64,000 nt of DNA, taken from NCBI RefSeq assembly GCF_014858725.1, contig NZ_AQGV01000012.1, forward strand, positions 930,001 to 994,000, given 5' to 3'. Within the stretch, counting starts at the first letter, position 1, and each line of letters starts with the position of its first letter. The stretch comes from Pseudoalteromonas aurantia 208 (GTDB lineage: Bacteria; Pseudomonadota; Gammaproteobacteria; Enterobacterales; Alteromonadaceae). The notes beneath the pieces are model-generated. The model was not told the origin of the DNA and did no database searches. It saw only the letters and a program-made list of their open reading frames with translations. Positions 47,110-55,561 of this stretch are shown piece after piece. Made by a program: the position numbers and the translations under genes.

Positions 47110-49902
47110 TCAGACAGCTTGATTCGTAGAATGTTCCACTTCAATCCAATCTTTTTCAGACACCCAGTTCTGGCTACCGTTTTTAACACTTCGGATCGGC
47201 ACGATATAGTCGCAACTTATTTGCGGCTTTACAGATGCAAATATTGGCACAAATCCAAAGCTTAACGCAGTTTCGATAATCGCTTTTTGGTTTTGTGGAT
47301 CAATATCGGCGGCCTCATCAATATAAATAGGTATACGGTACAGAGCTTGTTCTTGGTCAGACAACAAATAACGTATAAACAACATACCACATAACAACTT
47401 AATTGTAATACGGGTGCCATTAGAGCCAGCTGAATCAATTTTATCGAAATGTTCAGTTTCACCGGCGCGATTGACTATTTCAAAACGAATATCGAATAGA
47501 TCAGTGAGTGTTAAACCCGCTTTCTCACTGGCCAATTTAATCAAGTGATCTTTGGCCTCATTGACGGCCTTTTCGTCTGAGGGCTGTTCTGAAAGTAAAT
47601 CTAGGTTATCTCCCTTTTCATAATTGTCAGAGGTGGCGATGATGGTATCAATACTCTCCACGAGCATTTTTCTAGGTATAATATTGATCTTAAATGACTT
47701 AAGATTTGAAATACGATGTTGGCTGATCCCACGGTTAAAGCTATTCATCTCTCGGCGGAGACGATCTAAGTCTTCACGCAAGCCCTTAATTGTTGCCGCA
47801 ACCTCAGTCAATGCGACGCGCGCTTGACGGTCTACTGCGTCTCTTTCGTTGTCGATATTATGGTATGCACTAATAAGCTTGGTGTATTTATTTGCCTCAT
47901 CCGTTTCATTATCAAATTTGGTGATCCCTGCATTGTAAATATGCAAGTAAGTATTTTTAACGTTAACCGCTAAGTTTCTTAACTCATTACAATCTTTATT
48001 AAATTGATGAATGACTTCAGATAGGTTATCAAACTCGATGGTGATTTCTATAGGATAGGGAGCAAGCGAGCCACTGTACAAATTCAATGTATGATCTAGT
48101 CGTTCGGACTTTACTTGGCGTAATCGGTCAGCTTGGCGAGTTAATAAATCTTGTTTACTTTTAATGATGGAGCGTCTGTCAGAGATGGAGCCAGCATTGC
48201 GTTGAACATCTTGTAAATATTCGTCAACTTGCTCTCGCTCAACGTGCAATTGCTCTTTTAATAACTCTTGTGCTTCTACTGATTGTAGCATTGTTTGATA
48301 TTGCTCGAATCGTTTGAGTGATCCTTCCAATGCCATGAGTTCATCATACAATGCATCACGCTCTTGTTGTTTTTGGGCAACGTTTGCCGCAACGTCTCGT
48401 TGTTGTTGAAACTCTTTCAATGATTGCTGAAGAGCGGTTAACTGTGCAGCTAATTGCTCCTTATTTTCACCACTTTGCATTTGTACTGGAGTCAGTTTTT
48501 TAAGTTTAATACTGGCACCGGGGACCGTCAATTCACCTCCTTTTACTGAGGCGGATAGTTGACTTAAGAACTCACCAAAAGCATCTTCATCGGTGATACT
48601 AACTTCACCTTGGTTGGTCGTAGCAAATGACAATAAATCAGGGTTAAGTATACGAGATATTTCTTCAACCTCTTTGAGTGATAGGTCTTCACGCATACGT
48701 GTAAACAAGTTAAATTCTAAGTTCTTGAGTTGTAACTTTAAGCTCTTAATTTGTTTTTGTGTTTCATTGATCCTAAAGTCGAGCGTATGTAAGCTTTGTC
48801 CATGCGCGCTATTGATAGAAAAAGACAGCTGTTCATATTCTTTTTTCAATAGCTGTAGATTGGTTTTTAGAGTGGCGTGATTGGTGAGCTCAAACTCAGT
48901 TTTTAGGCCGTGGTAGTTAATAAACCATTGTTCAATTTGTGTTTGACGACGCTCAATGTCTCTAGACTGTTGTAAATATAACTGCTGTTTTTGTTCAAAA
49001 TCGTGTTTCTCTTGTTCAATGTTAGTCAGTTGCTCTGAAAGCTCAGTATGTTGCGATTGTTGGTATTCTTCATACTCGCCTAAGGCAATATCTATTTTAG
49101 GTGCGTAGGCTGCTAGCTTTCCTTTGAGTGTTGCATCAGTGTTAAGCATTTCCTCTAATGCACCGATGGGCTCTTGCATTGATTCTAAAGCGGTAAGTTC
49201 TCGACGGGAGCGATTAACTTTATCGAATGCACGACGCCATACTTCGTAAAAATCAACTCGAGAGTTTGACATATGTCGCTCAAATACACGCAACATAAAA
49301 CGTTTTACATCTTGTGCACCTAGCTTATGTAGATTAAGTATACGTCTAAATATTTCTTTATAAATACCAGCATCTTGGACGTTGTTAAGTGGGATCATTT
49401 TTAAATTGATGTCGCCATCAAATTGTGTGGCGCCGCCGGTTAAAAGTGCATTGAGTTCTGCGGCTTTTAGTTCTACGGGACTCATGCCCTTGCTTTGTAG
49501 GTGTTTGAATAATTTAGTGTATTTTATGATGCTTTTACCTTCAGTAAAGTCATCTAGGTTTAGTTTACCTGGGTAGCAAAAAAATTGGTGTGCAAACCCA
49601 GCTATTTTGCCAAGGCCAGCAACGCCAATTACTACATCTCCATGGGGGAGGTTTGCTTCGAGCAAAATATAGGATTGGTCAGACGAAAAGTAAAACTTTC
49701 GCGTTTCTTCTAAATCATGGCCATCCCACTCGGTCAATCGTAAATCATTGATAAGAGGAAATTGTAAGGCATTAATAACCGAACTTTTACCGGTGTTATT
49801 TGGTGCGCAGATAGAAGCACTTTTATTGAGTGGGATCACGCACTTCGCATAGCCCGCGGTATTTAATAGCGCTAATTTACTTAGGCCGTATAGTTCACTC
49901 AT
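47110..49902 (-). CDS. mksB: MksB, SMC-like ATPase of the MksBEF condensin
   Basis: A 930-residue SMC-like ATPase, the motor of a bacterial condensin that folds DNA. Walker A is APNNTGKS at 33-40. The middle (about 270-720) is coiled coil with a short hinge-like break near 420-470 (VSITDEDAFGEF to VPGASIKLKK). The C-terminal head has the signature-like SAGSNGTRITIKL near 810-820 and Walker B with DE at about 862-863 (IPIYIDEAADID). Head and coils are shorter than in MukB (about 1480), as usual for MksB. Its start overlaps the mksE stop by 4 nt. Transcribed last in mksF-mksE-mksB. Confidence 0.88.
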   Translation of the reverse strand: MSELYGLSKLALLNTAGYAKCVIPLNKSASICAPNNTGKSSVINALQFPLINDLRLTEWDGHDLEETRKFYFSSDQSYILLEANLPHGDVVIGVAGLGKIAGFAHQFFCYPGKLNLDDFTEGKSIIKYTKLFKHLQSKGMSPVELKAAELNALLTGGATQFDGDINLKMIPLNNVQDAGIYKEIFRRILNLHKLGAQDVKRFMLRVFERHMSNSRVDFYEVWRRAFDKVNRSRRELTALESMQEPIGALEEMLNTDATLKGKLAAYAPKIDIALGEYEEYQQSQHTELSEQLTNIEQEKHDFEQKQQLYLQQSRDIERRQTQIEQWFINYHGLKTEFELTNHATLKTNLQLLKKEYEQLSFSINSAHGQSLHTLDFRINETQKQIKSLKLQLKNLEFNLFTRMREDLSLKEVEEISRILNPDLLSFATTNQGEVSITDEDAFGEFLSQLSASVKGGELTVPGASIKLKKLTPVQMQSGENKEQLAAQLTALQQSLKEFQQQRDVAANVAQKQQERDALYDELMALEGSLKRFEQYQTMLQSVEAQELLKEQLHVEREQVDEYLQDVQRNAGSISDRRSIIKSKQDLLTRQADRLRQVKSERLDHTLNLYSGSLAPYPIEITIEFDNLSEVIHQFNKDCNELRNLAVNVKNTYLHIYNAGITKFDNETDEANKYTKLISAYHNIDNERDAVDRQARVALTEVAATIKGLREDLDRLRREMNSFNRGISQHRISNLKSFKINIIPRKMLVESIDTIIATSDNYEKGDNLDLLSEQPSDEKAVNEAKDHLIKLASEKAGLTLTDLFDIRFEIVNRAGETEHFDKIDSAGSNGTRITIKLLCGMLFIRYLLSDQEQALYRIPIYIDEAADIDPQNQKAIIETALSFGFVPIFASVKPQISCDYIVPIRSVKNGSQNWVSEKDWIEVEHSTNQAV

Positions 49903-50450
49903 ACTTCTTCCTCTAGTCCATCAAAATTTGTGTCGTTTACTTCCATTAGTGCATCAATATAACGATATACGGGCGCTAAATGGATAAAACCTCGCTCAGT
50001 TTCTTTCGCTAGTCCAAGTCTAATCATCCTGAGATATACATCTTTACGGAGGTCGGAGCCTGAGAAAATCTCAAGTTGATCAAATAAGTGTTTATTTAAC
50101 TGCACTAAAGTTTGCATCAGCTCGAGATCTGCCGGCTCGTCAAAAATTGCACGCAAAGGATCTTTTCCCTGATTGGCAAAGTGTTCGATAAGAATAAAGA
50201 GTGTGAGTGCAATGGCACGAGAAATTTTTCCCATGTTAGGGGTACTTTCATCACTTGCGAGATAGTAGAACCCACGAGCATCGTGTTGTAGATCATGGCC
50301 TAAGGCATTAAATAGTGCTTGATAGGCGCCAATGTTCTGGTCGAGTTGTTGCCATAACGTCGTGTCTTGCTCACTGATATGATAGCCACTGGCCAATTTC
50401 TTGTTAATGGCTTGTAATTCTGTTAGTTCTGTTAAATTAATTGTTGTCAT
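49899..50450 (-). CDS. mksE: MksE, condensin accessory subunit
   Basis: A 183-residue, mostly helical protein of the MksE/MukE/JetB (kite) group, with winged-helix-like segments. It is assigned by position between the kleisin-like MksF and the ATPase MksB, by size and by the segments GKISRAIALTLFILIEHFANQGKDP and LRKDVYLRMIRLGLAKE. It binds the MksF subunit and stabilises the ATPase-kleisin ring. Overlaps: 14 nt with mksF upstream and 4 nt with mksB downstream, hence coupled translation. Confidence 0.8.
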   Translation of the reverse strand: MTTINLTELTELQAINKKLASGYHISEQDTTLWQQLDQNIGAYQALFNALGHDLQHDARGFYYLASDESTPNMGKISRAIALTLFILIEHFANQGKDPLRAIFDEPADLELMQTLVQLNKHLFDQLEIFSGSDLRKDVYLRMIRLGLAKETERGFIHLAPVYRYIDALMEVNDTNFDGLEEEV

Positions 50451-51699
50451 TAGTGTGTTCTATTTTTGTACTGGCATTAAATGGGTAGAGAGAGAAGTCA
50501 TGCTCTGCTATGTTCACTGTGACTCGCTGTTCATCTTGCGCCAGCTCCAGTGCTTCATCACTGATTAGCTTTTGATATAAAAATAATAACTCATCAGCGT
50601 CTAAGTCAGGGTAGTGCCCAGTGAGAAACCCGAGTAATGCAATTTTAGTTTTACCTGTATTTGAAAAGCTTTTCTTAACATCTGCATAGTCTGGAATATG
50701 CGGGCTTTGATATGCAGGGACATCACTTTGATCTGGAAGTTGATATTCATCATGTTCAAATTCGGCCAAGCCAGCCATATAAGCAACCATGTGTCGTTGC
50801 TGGCCAAGTGAAAAGCGCTGAATGTCTGATACGAACTCTGGTTGAACAGGGCTTAACATTGGATCAACCCCATTCTTACGGATCATTGCGAGTACTTTGG
50901 ATGCTTGACGCGTAATTAAAGAGTTTCTGCGTAATTCTTCACGCAATGGCATTAACATATCTGCACTTTTTCTTAAGCTTTCCCTGCCGACCAAGTGCAT
51001 ATCCAAGATTCGTGTGCGCAGTTGTTCAAGCATACGTTTGTCTTGGGCACCACGGCCATATAATTCAATATCATCAATTTGTTGGCTCAACTGATTTTCA
51101 ATGACGTTAAAACAGGCATGAAACTCACCGCGTATATCAACCATTTCTAACATCGGTTCTATATATTCGTCAAATGCCTCAATAACTGCGCGATACCGTT
51201 TTTGTAGTGATATTGAGCTGCTATCAGATTTTGCTTGTTCGACAATGTTGAAAATGGCATTTTCATTATGTAAAAATAATTTAATGATCTTTCTGACGCG
51301 CTCATCCATGATTCGGCTAAAACGCCGTAGTTCACTTTGATCACCTTCATCAGCAGCTTGTTCTAGGCGGTTACCGAGTCGTTCAAGGTCTTTGACCAGA
51401 ACGGTGATCTCTTGTGCCAAACCTAGGTGCTCTTCTTGTAACAGAAAACTTGCGAAATCTGCGACAGCCCGATTTATTTCCAACTGCGAAGATTTAGCCA
51501 GTGGAATGATGATTTCTTGATTGAGTAAGCGATTAGTTTCTCTGAATATTCGTTCACTGGTCCATTGAGGATTTTTGTGTTTTATGATGTTTTGAACATC
51601 TTTGACGCTAAAATCGGTCATTTTAAAGCGTTTAAAAAGTAGCTCCAATACGCTCCAATGTTCATTTAGCGTATTTAAAACTTTCTTAGCTGGGATCAT
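50437..51699 (-). CDS. mksF: MksF, kleisin-like subunit of the MksBEF condensin
   Basis: A 420-residue, nearly all-helical protein. It is first in the operon, as in Pseudomonas mksFEB. The N-terminal part (about 1-80) is a helical-bundle winged-helix type, and the C-terminal part (about 270-410) is helix-rich with FSLGQQRHMVAYMAGL. It fits the MksF/JetA kleisin role of bridging two MksB heads. It starts at ATG 51699 with GGAAAG nearby. It is divergent from nhaD, 149 nt away. Assignment as kleisin rests on synteny and size more than on residues. Confidence 0.78.
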   Translation of the reverse strand: MIPAKKVLNTLNEHWSVLELLFKRFKMTDFSVKDVQNIIKHKNPQWTSERIFRETNRLLNQEIIIPLAKSSQLEINRAVADFASFLLQEEHLGLAQEITVLVKDLERLGNRLEQAADEGDQSELRRFSRIMDERVRKIIKLFLHNENAIFNIVEQAKSDSSSISLQKRYRAVIEAFDEYIEPMLEMVDIRGEFHACFNVIENQLSQQIDDIELYGRGAQDKRMLEQLRTRILDMHLVGRESLRKSADMLMPLREELRRNSLITRQASKVLAMIRKNGVDPMLSPVQPEFVSDIQRFSLGQQRHMVAYMAGLAEFEHDEYQLPDQSDVPAYQSPHIPDYADVKKSFSNTGKTKIALLGFLTGHYPDLDADELLFLYQKLISDEALELAQDEQRVTVNIAEHDFSLYPFNASTKIEHTNDNN

Positions 51700-51848
51700 A
51701 ACTTTCCAGAGTGTATCTTTTATGTGACGTTTATAGGAAATTAATTGGGCTTAGTCGTAGCGTATCCTATATGTAAGTGCTAGACTCCGCGCCGAATTAC
51801 GTTACCTTTCTAAATTTTTAACTTTTAATTACAGGTTGTTTACGCATT

Positions 51849-53096
51849 ATGGTTACGCCCATTATCCTTACCCTAATAGCGATTGCGTTTGTGCTTATCG
51901 TTATAGAGGATATCATCCATGTAAACAAGGCCAAAACCACCCTTTTTTTTGGTACTTTATGTTGGATTATCGCTTTTATCTCACCTATTCATGGTCAAAG
52001 CCCAGAAAATGTACAACATGCGCTAGATCATAACATTCTTGAAATCGCCACATTGTGGTTGTTTTTGATGGCTGCAATGACGTTTGTAGCTTATCTAAAC
52101 TCTAAGGGGTTTATACAAAATATTGTGCATCGTGTTATGCCATCTCAGATCAGTGAGCGTAAGCTTATGTTCTTGGTAGGCATTGCCGCTTTTGTATTTT
52201 CCTCGATTTCAGACAATATTACCGCAACCTTGATTTCTTTGGCAGTAGTTATGTCGTTGAAGCTAGATCCAAAGAAGTTAATTAAGTATGCAACATTAAT
52301 TATTTTTAGTGTTAACTCTGGTGGTGTGTCACTCATTACAGGAGATGTAACAACATTAATGATCTTCTTAGCGGACAAAGTTACTATTCCTAATTTATTG
52401 TTACTTGTCGGTCCTGCGCTGGTGAGTGTGGTAGCGCTGGCAGCTATGTTGTCTATAGGTATGAATGAGCAACTACGCTTTGAAAAGCAGATACAAAGAC
52501 GGATAGAGAAAACGGATATAACGATTGCGGTGATATTTACTTCGACAATTTTTGCGACGTTATTTTTGAGTGTGCAGTATCAAGTGCCGCCTTTACTTAC
52601 ATTCTTATTTGGATTGTCGTTGATGTTTTTGGTTGCTCAATTCTTAATGCGCAAGAAAGATGTGAACAAGAAAATTATTGATTATATTCGAGAGATTGAG
52701 TATGACACTCTATTATTCTTTGTTGGTGTACTATTACTTGTTGGCGCGCTCAAAGAAGTGGGTGTCCTGGCCATGTTTACAGACCTGTATGTTTACATTG
52801 CACCAGAATATGCCAATTATTTAATGGGGTTACTCTCAGCGGCAGTTGATAACGTACCGTTAACGGCCGCTTTATTAAAGGCCGATATTGTGATGACGCC
52901 ACAGCAATGGTTGATGTTTACCTATGCGACAGGGGTAGGTGGTTCAATGTTAGTGATAGGATCTGCGGCGGGAATTATCGCGATGAGCAAAGTGAAAGCA
53001 CTGACGTTTATGAGCTACTTGCGTATGTTTTTATATTTGTTGATTGCATATACCATTGGCTATGCTGGGGCGTATGTCGCAGGGCAATTTATGTAG
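51849..53096 (+). CDS. nhaD: NhaD-type Na+/H+ antiporter
   Basis: A 415-residue inner-membrane antiporter that expels Na+ (or Li+) in exchange for H+, common in marine bacteria. About 11-12 transmembrane helices are predicted. Family segments include ATLWLFLMAAMTFVAYLNSKGF near 70-90, FSSISDNITATLISLAVV near 115-135 (Asp-Asn region needed for transport), VNSGGVSLITGDVTTLMIFL near 155-175 and the C-terminal VGGSMLVIGSAAGIIAMSKVK. It starts at ATG 51849. A terminator follows. Confidence 0.93.
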   Translation: MVTPIILTLIAIAFVLIVIEDIIHVNKAKTTLFFGTLCWIIAFISPIHGQSPENVQHALDHNILEIATLWLFLMAAMTFVAYLNSKGFIQNIVHRVMPSQISERKLMFLVGIAAFVFSSISDNITATLISLAVVMSLKLDPKKLIKYATLIIFSVNSGGVSLITGDVTTLMIFLADKVTIPNLLLLVGPALVSVVALAAMLSIGMNEQLRFEKQIQRRIEKTDITIAVIFTSTIFATLFLSVQYQVPPLLTFLFGLSLMFLVAQFLMRKKDVNKKIIDYIREIEYDTLLFFVGVLLLVGALKEVGVLAMFTDLYVYIAPEYANYLMGLLSAAVDNVPLTAALLKADIVMTPQQWLMFTYATGVGGSMLVIGSAAGIIAMSKVKALTFMSYLRMFLYLLIAYTIGYAGAYVAGQFM

Positions 53097-53123
53097 TTCA
53101 CTACAAAAGGTACAATTTAGCAC

Positions 53124-53152
53124 TTGACACCTAGACGTCTAAACGTTACTTT
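53124..53152 (+). promoter_or_regulatory. Candidate lysC promoter with MetJ operator (tandem met boxes)
   Basis: A perfect TTGACA (53124-53129), 17-nt spacer and TACTTT (53147-53152, weak -10). The spacer contains AGACGTCT (53133-53140), an exact match to the 8-bp met box consensus, flanked directly by TGACACCT (5/8) and AAACGTTA (5/8). Tandem 8-bp boxes overlapping a promoter are how MetJ binds. The nhaD terminator begins only 7 nt beyond the -10, which is a difficulty for a lysC promoter here. No other good promoter is seen before the riboswitch. Confidence 0.5.
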
Positions 53153-53158
53153 GTTTTT

Positions 53159-53187
53159 AGCCCGCGTAATATGCGGGCTTTTATTTT
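53159..53187 (+). terminator. Terminator of nhaD
   Basis: AGCCCGC and GCGGGCT (7-bp GC-rich stem, 7-nt loop), then TTTTATTTT. It lies 63 nt after the nhaD stop. Just beyond, ATTTTGCCT (53183-53191) and AGGCAAAAT (53208-53216) form a second 9-bp inverted repeat. Confidence 0.75.
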
Positions 53188-53220
53188 GCCTGTGTTCAGT
53201 AATGACGAGGCAAAATAAAC

Positions 53221-53382
53221 AGAAGAGGTGCGATACTTAGGTATTTAGTGAAAGGTGACGAACGCCAAAGACCACTAAAGAGGGAAGTACTCGCCGAGGA
53301 AGCTCATAGCACGTCACTGTGAACTTTCGGTTTACGAGGTTGAATCCTTGGAACTGTCACCGTTTTGGTGGAGAGCTTCTGG
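53221..53382 (+). ncRNA. Lysine riboswitch (L box) aptamer
   Basis: The leader before lysC carries the conserved L-box core in order: AGAGGTGCGA at the 5' end, GTGAAAGGTGACG, AAAGAGGGAAGT, CGCCGAGGAAGC, CTGTCACCG and GGTGGAGAGCTTCTGG at the 3' end. Stem P1 is AGAAG (53221-53225) with CTTCT (53376-53380). Gene context (aspartokinase) fits exactly. The aptamer senses lysine and shuts off the first enzyme of its pathway. A downstream hairpin hides the ribosome site, so control is most likely at translation. Confidence 0.92.
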
Positions 53383-53425
53383 CAATGGTTCCTTCTTTAT
53401 TTGCAAAGCACCTTAATTGCCAAGT

Positions 53426-53469
53426 TCTCCTTATTTATTATGATTGCCCCCAATGCAGTCAAAAGGAGA
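53426..53469 (+). promoter_or_regulatory. Riboswitch expression platform: anti-Shine-Dalgarno stem
   Basis: TCTCCTT (53426-53432) is exactly complementary to AAGGAGA (53463-53469), the lysC ribosome site, across a 30-nt loop. The 3' end of the aptamer holds GGAGA (53370-53374), which can pair with the same TCTCC. Thus with lysine bound, GGAGA is held in the aptamer and TCTCCTT hides the ribosome site; without lysine the reverse applies. The pairing is seen; the switch mechanism is inferred. Confidence 0.65.
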
Positions 53470-53473
53470 TATT

Positions 53474-54820
53474 ATGAGTTCACAGTACACGGTCGCAAAG
53501 TTTGGTGGCACCAGTGTAGCCGATTTTGATGCCATGCACCGTTGTGCGCAAATTATTCACGATGACAATAATGTACGTGTTGTTGCTGTGAGTGCCAGTG
53601 CGGGAGTGACAAATCATCTAGTAACGCTAACGCAACAAAAAGCTGACGAAAGTGCACGTATGGCGTTAGTCGATAACATCATTAAAATTCAAGACTCGAT
53701 TTTAGCCCATTTAACACTGGATGCGGATTTAGCACAGTCATTTAATTTAACCCTTGATGAGCTAAAGTCGTTGGCGTCTTTACCCGCGTTAAGTGCACAA
53801 CAGTGTGATGAGATGTTGAGTTTTGGTGAGCGTTTATCATCATTTTTATTTACCCAAGTACTCAGAGATATAGGCGTAAACGCCGAGCGATTTGATGTAC
53901 GTAAAGTGTTAAAGACTGATAACCAATTTGGTAAAGCCACACCGGATATTGCAGCGACACAGGTGGCGGCTCACAAGCACTTAATACCATTGTTAGATGA
54001 GAAGGTGATTGTGACTCAAGGTTTTATCGGCAGTGATCCATATAATCAAACAACGACGCTGGGACGTGGTGGCTCTGACTACAGTGCGGCTTTATTAGCG
54101 GAAGCTATAGAAGCAAAAAGTGTTCATATCTGGACTGATGTTGTTGGTATTTTTAGTACAGATCCGAGACTGTGTGTAAAAGCCACACCCATAGCCAAAT
54201 TGAGTTTTGATGAAGCAGCAGAGATGGCTACTTTTGGTGCGAAGGTATTACATCCAGCAACAATATTACCAGCTAGCCGCAGTAATATTTCAGTGTTTGT
54301 CGGATCGAGCCGCGACCCACAAGCAGGCGGCACTTGGATTGAAAAAGACACATCATCACAAGCAGGGATCAGAGCTGTTACACAGCGGAAAAATCAAATA
54401 TTGCTCACACTAAAGAGTCCTGAGATGTTACTTGCTAGTGGTTTTTTGGCGCGTATCTTCACGATATTGAGTGCTTATAATATCTCAGTGGACTTGGTAA
54501 CAACATCAGAAATAAGTGTCGCGATCACGCTGGATAACGCATTGAACGCGTCACGACCTGAACTTGATCAAGATTGTTTAGAAGAGCTAAGCCAATTTTG
54601 TCATGTTACTGTTGAGAACAACTTAACACTGGTGGCTCTTATTGGTTCTCAGATCCAGTTACGTCAGCATGAAGTCAACTTAATGCAAGTGCTCAGTGAT
54701 TTCAATATTCGACTGATTTGCCATGGCGCAAGTAAGCACAATTTGTGCTTTTTGGTTGAACAAACAGACTCGGATAATGTGGTTCAAGCCATTCACGCGA
54801 AGTTACTGGAGGCTGCGTAG
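53474..54820 (+). CDS. lysC: Aspartate kinase III, lysine-sensitive type
   Basis: It phosphorylates aspartate, the first step to lysine, threonine, methionine and diaminopimelate. The protein has 448 residues (E. coli LysC 449). The N-terminal kinase domain has VAKFGGTSVADF at 7-18 and TLGRGGSDYSAALLAEA near 195-211. Two ACT domains (about 300-448) provide lysine feedback binding. The start is ATG 53474 with AAAGGAG 5 nt before it; an upstream in-frame TTG at 53444 lacks a ribosome site and lies within the riboswitch platform. No homoserine dehydrogenase fusion is present. Confidence 0.96.
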   Translation: MSSQYTVAKFGGTSVADFDAMHRCAQIIHDDNNVRVVAVSASAGVTNHLVTLTQQKADESARMALVDNIIKIQDSILAHLTLDADLAQSFNLTLDELKSLASLPALSAQQCDEMLSFGERLSSFLFTQVLRDIGVNAERFDVRKVLKTDNQFGKATPDIAATQVAAHKHLIPLLDEKVIVTQGFIGSDPYNQTTTLGRGGSDYSAALLAEAIEAKSVHIWTDVVGIFSTDPRLCVKATPIAKLSFDEAAEMATFGAKVLHPATILPASRSNISVFVGSSRDPQAGGTWIEKDTSSQAGIRAVTQRKNQILLTLKSPEMLLASGFLARIFTILSAYNISVDLVTTSEISVAITLDNALNASRPELDQDCLEELSQFCHVTVENNLTLVALIGSQIQLRQHEVNLMQVLSDFNIRLICHGASKHNLCFLVEQTDSDNVVQAIHAKLLEAA

Positions 54821-54922
54821 CGGCTAGTATCTTTTTAGTAACAATAACTAGTAATTAAGTTTTAGATTGCATGGCGGTTGAATCCCGAGTAAAGTGACTA
54901 TTACATAAACTGGGAGGCCGTC

Positions 54923-55453
54923 ATGCAGTATCAAGATATCTATAATTTTTGGTTTGTCACTTGTTCAGAGTCTGATTGGTGGCAAAAGTCCGCGCATTTT
55001 GACATCAAAATAAAATCCCAATTTATGGTTCATTATAGAATGGCTGTACAAGGAGAACTCGCACATTGGCGAGCTGATCCTGTGGGCACTTTGTGTGAAA
55101 TAATCGTGCTCGACCAGTTTTCTAGGAATATGTTTCGAGATACACCAGAGGCTTTTTCTGCGGATCCATTGGCGTTGTGTCTCGCGCAAAATGCCATTGA
55201 TAAAGGCTTCGATAAACGCTTAAATGATACTGAGCTAAGCTTTTTGTATATGCCATTTATGCACAGTGAAAGTAAAATTATTCACCAACAGGCTGAACAG
55301 CTTTTCAGAGCTTTGCCTAATTATGAGTTCGAGTTATCCCATAAGCGAATTATTGATCGATTTGGCCGCTATCCACATAGGAATCAAATATTAAGCCGCG
55401 TATCTAATGATGAAGAGCTACAGTTTTTAATGGAAGCTGGCTCAAGTTTTTAG
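54923..55453 (+). CDS. DUF924 family protein
   Basis: A 176-residue cytosolic protein of the DUF924 (COG3803) family: FWFVTCSESDWWQKSAHFD at the start, the strongly conserved EIIVLDQFSRNMFRDTPEAFSADPLAL, FLYMPFMHSES and a C-terminal FGRYPHRNQIL. The fold is a TPR-like helical bundle. The function is unknown. It starts at ATG 54923 after GGGAGG. It lies between lysC and an NSS transporter without overlap. Confidence 0.93.
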   Translation: MQYQDIYNFWFVTCSESDWWQKSAHFDIKIKSQFMVHYRMAVQGELAHWRADPVGTLCEIIVLDQFSRNMFRDTPEAFSADPLALCLAQNAIDKGFDKRLNDTELSFLYMPFMHSESKIIHQQAEQLFRALPNYEFELSHKRIIDRFGRYPHRNQILSRVSNDEELQFLMEAGSSF

Positions 55454-55561
55454 ACATTAATCATATTTGTTGCGCCTATTCTAAATTTTCGACTCGCTGT
55501 CGCATTTTTCAAACAGTTAAGTATAATCAGCGGTCCAAAACAATAATCATATAGACTCGTT

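Noticed and set aside
53444..53473. Upstream in-frame TTG start for lysC
   Set aside because: It lies in the riboswitch expression platform, has no ribosome site, and the LysC family begins at the ATG at 53474.
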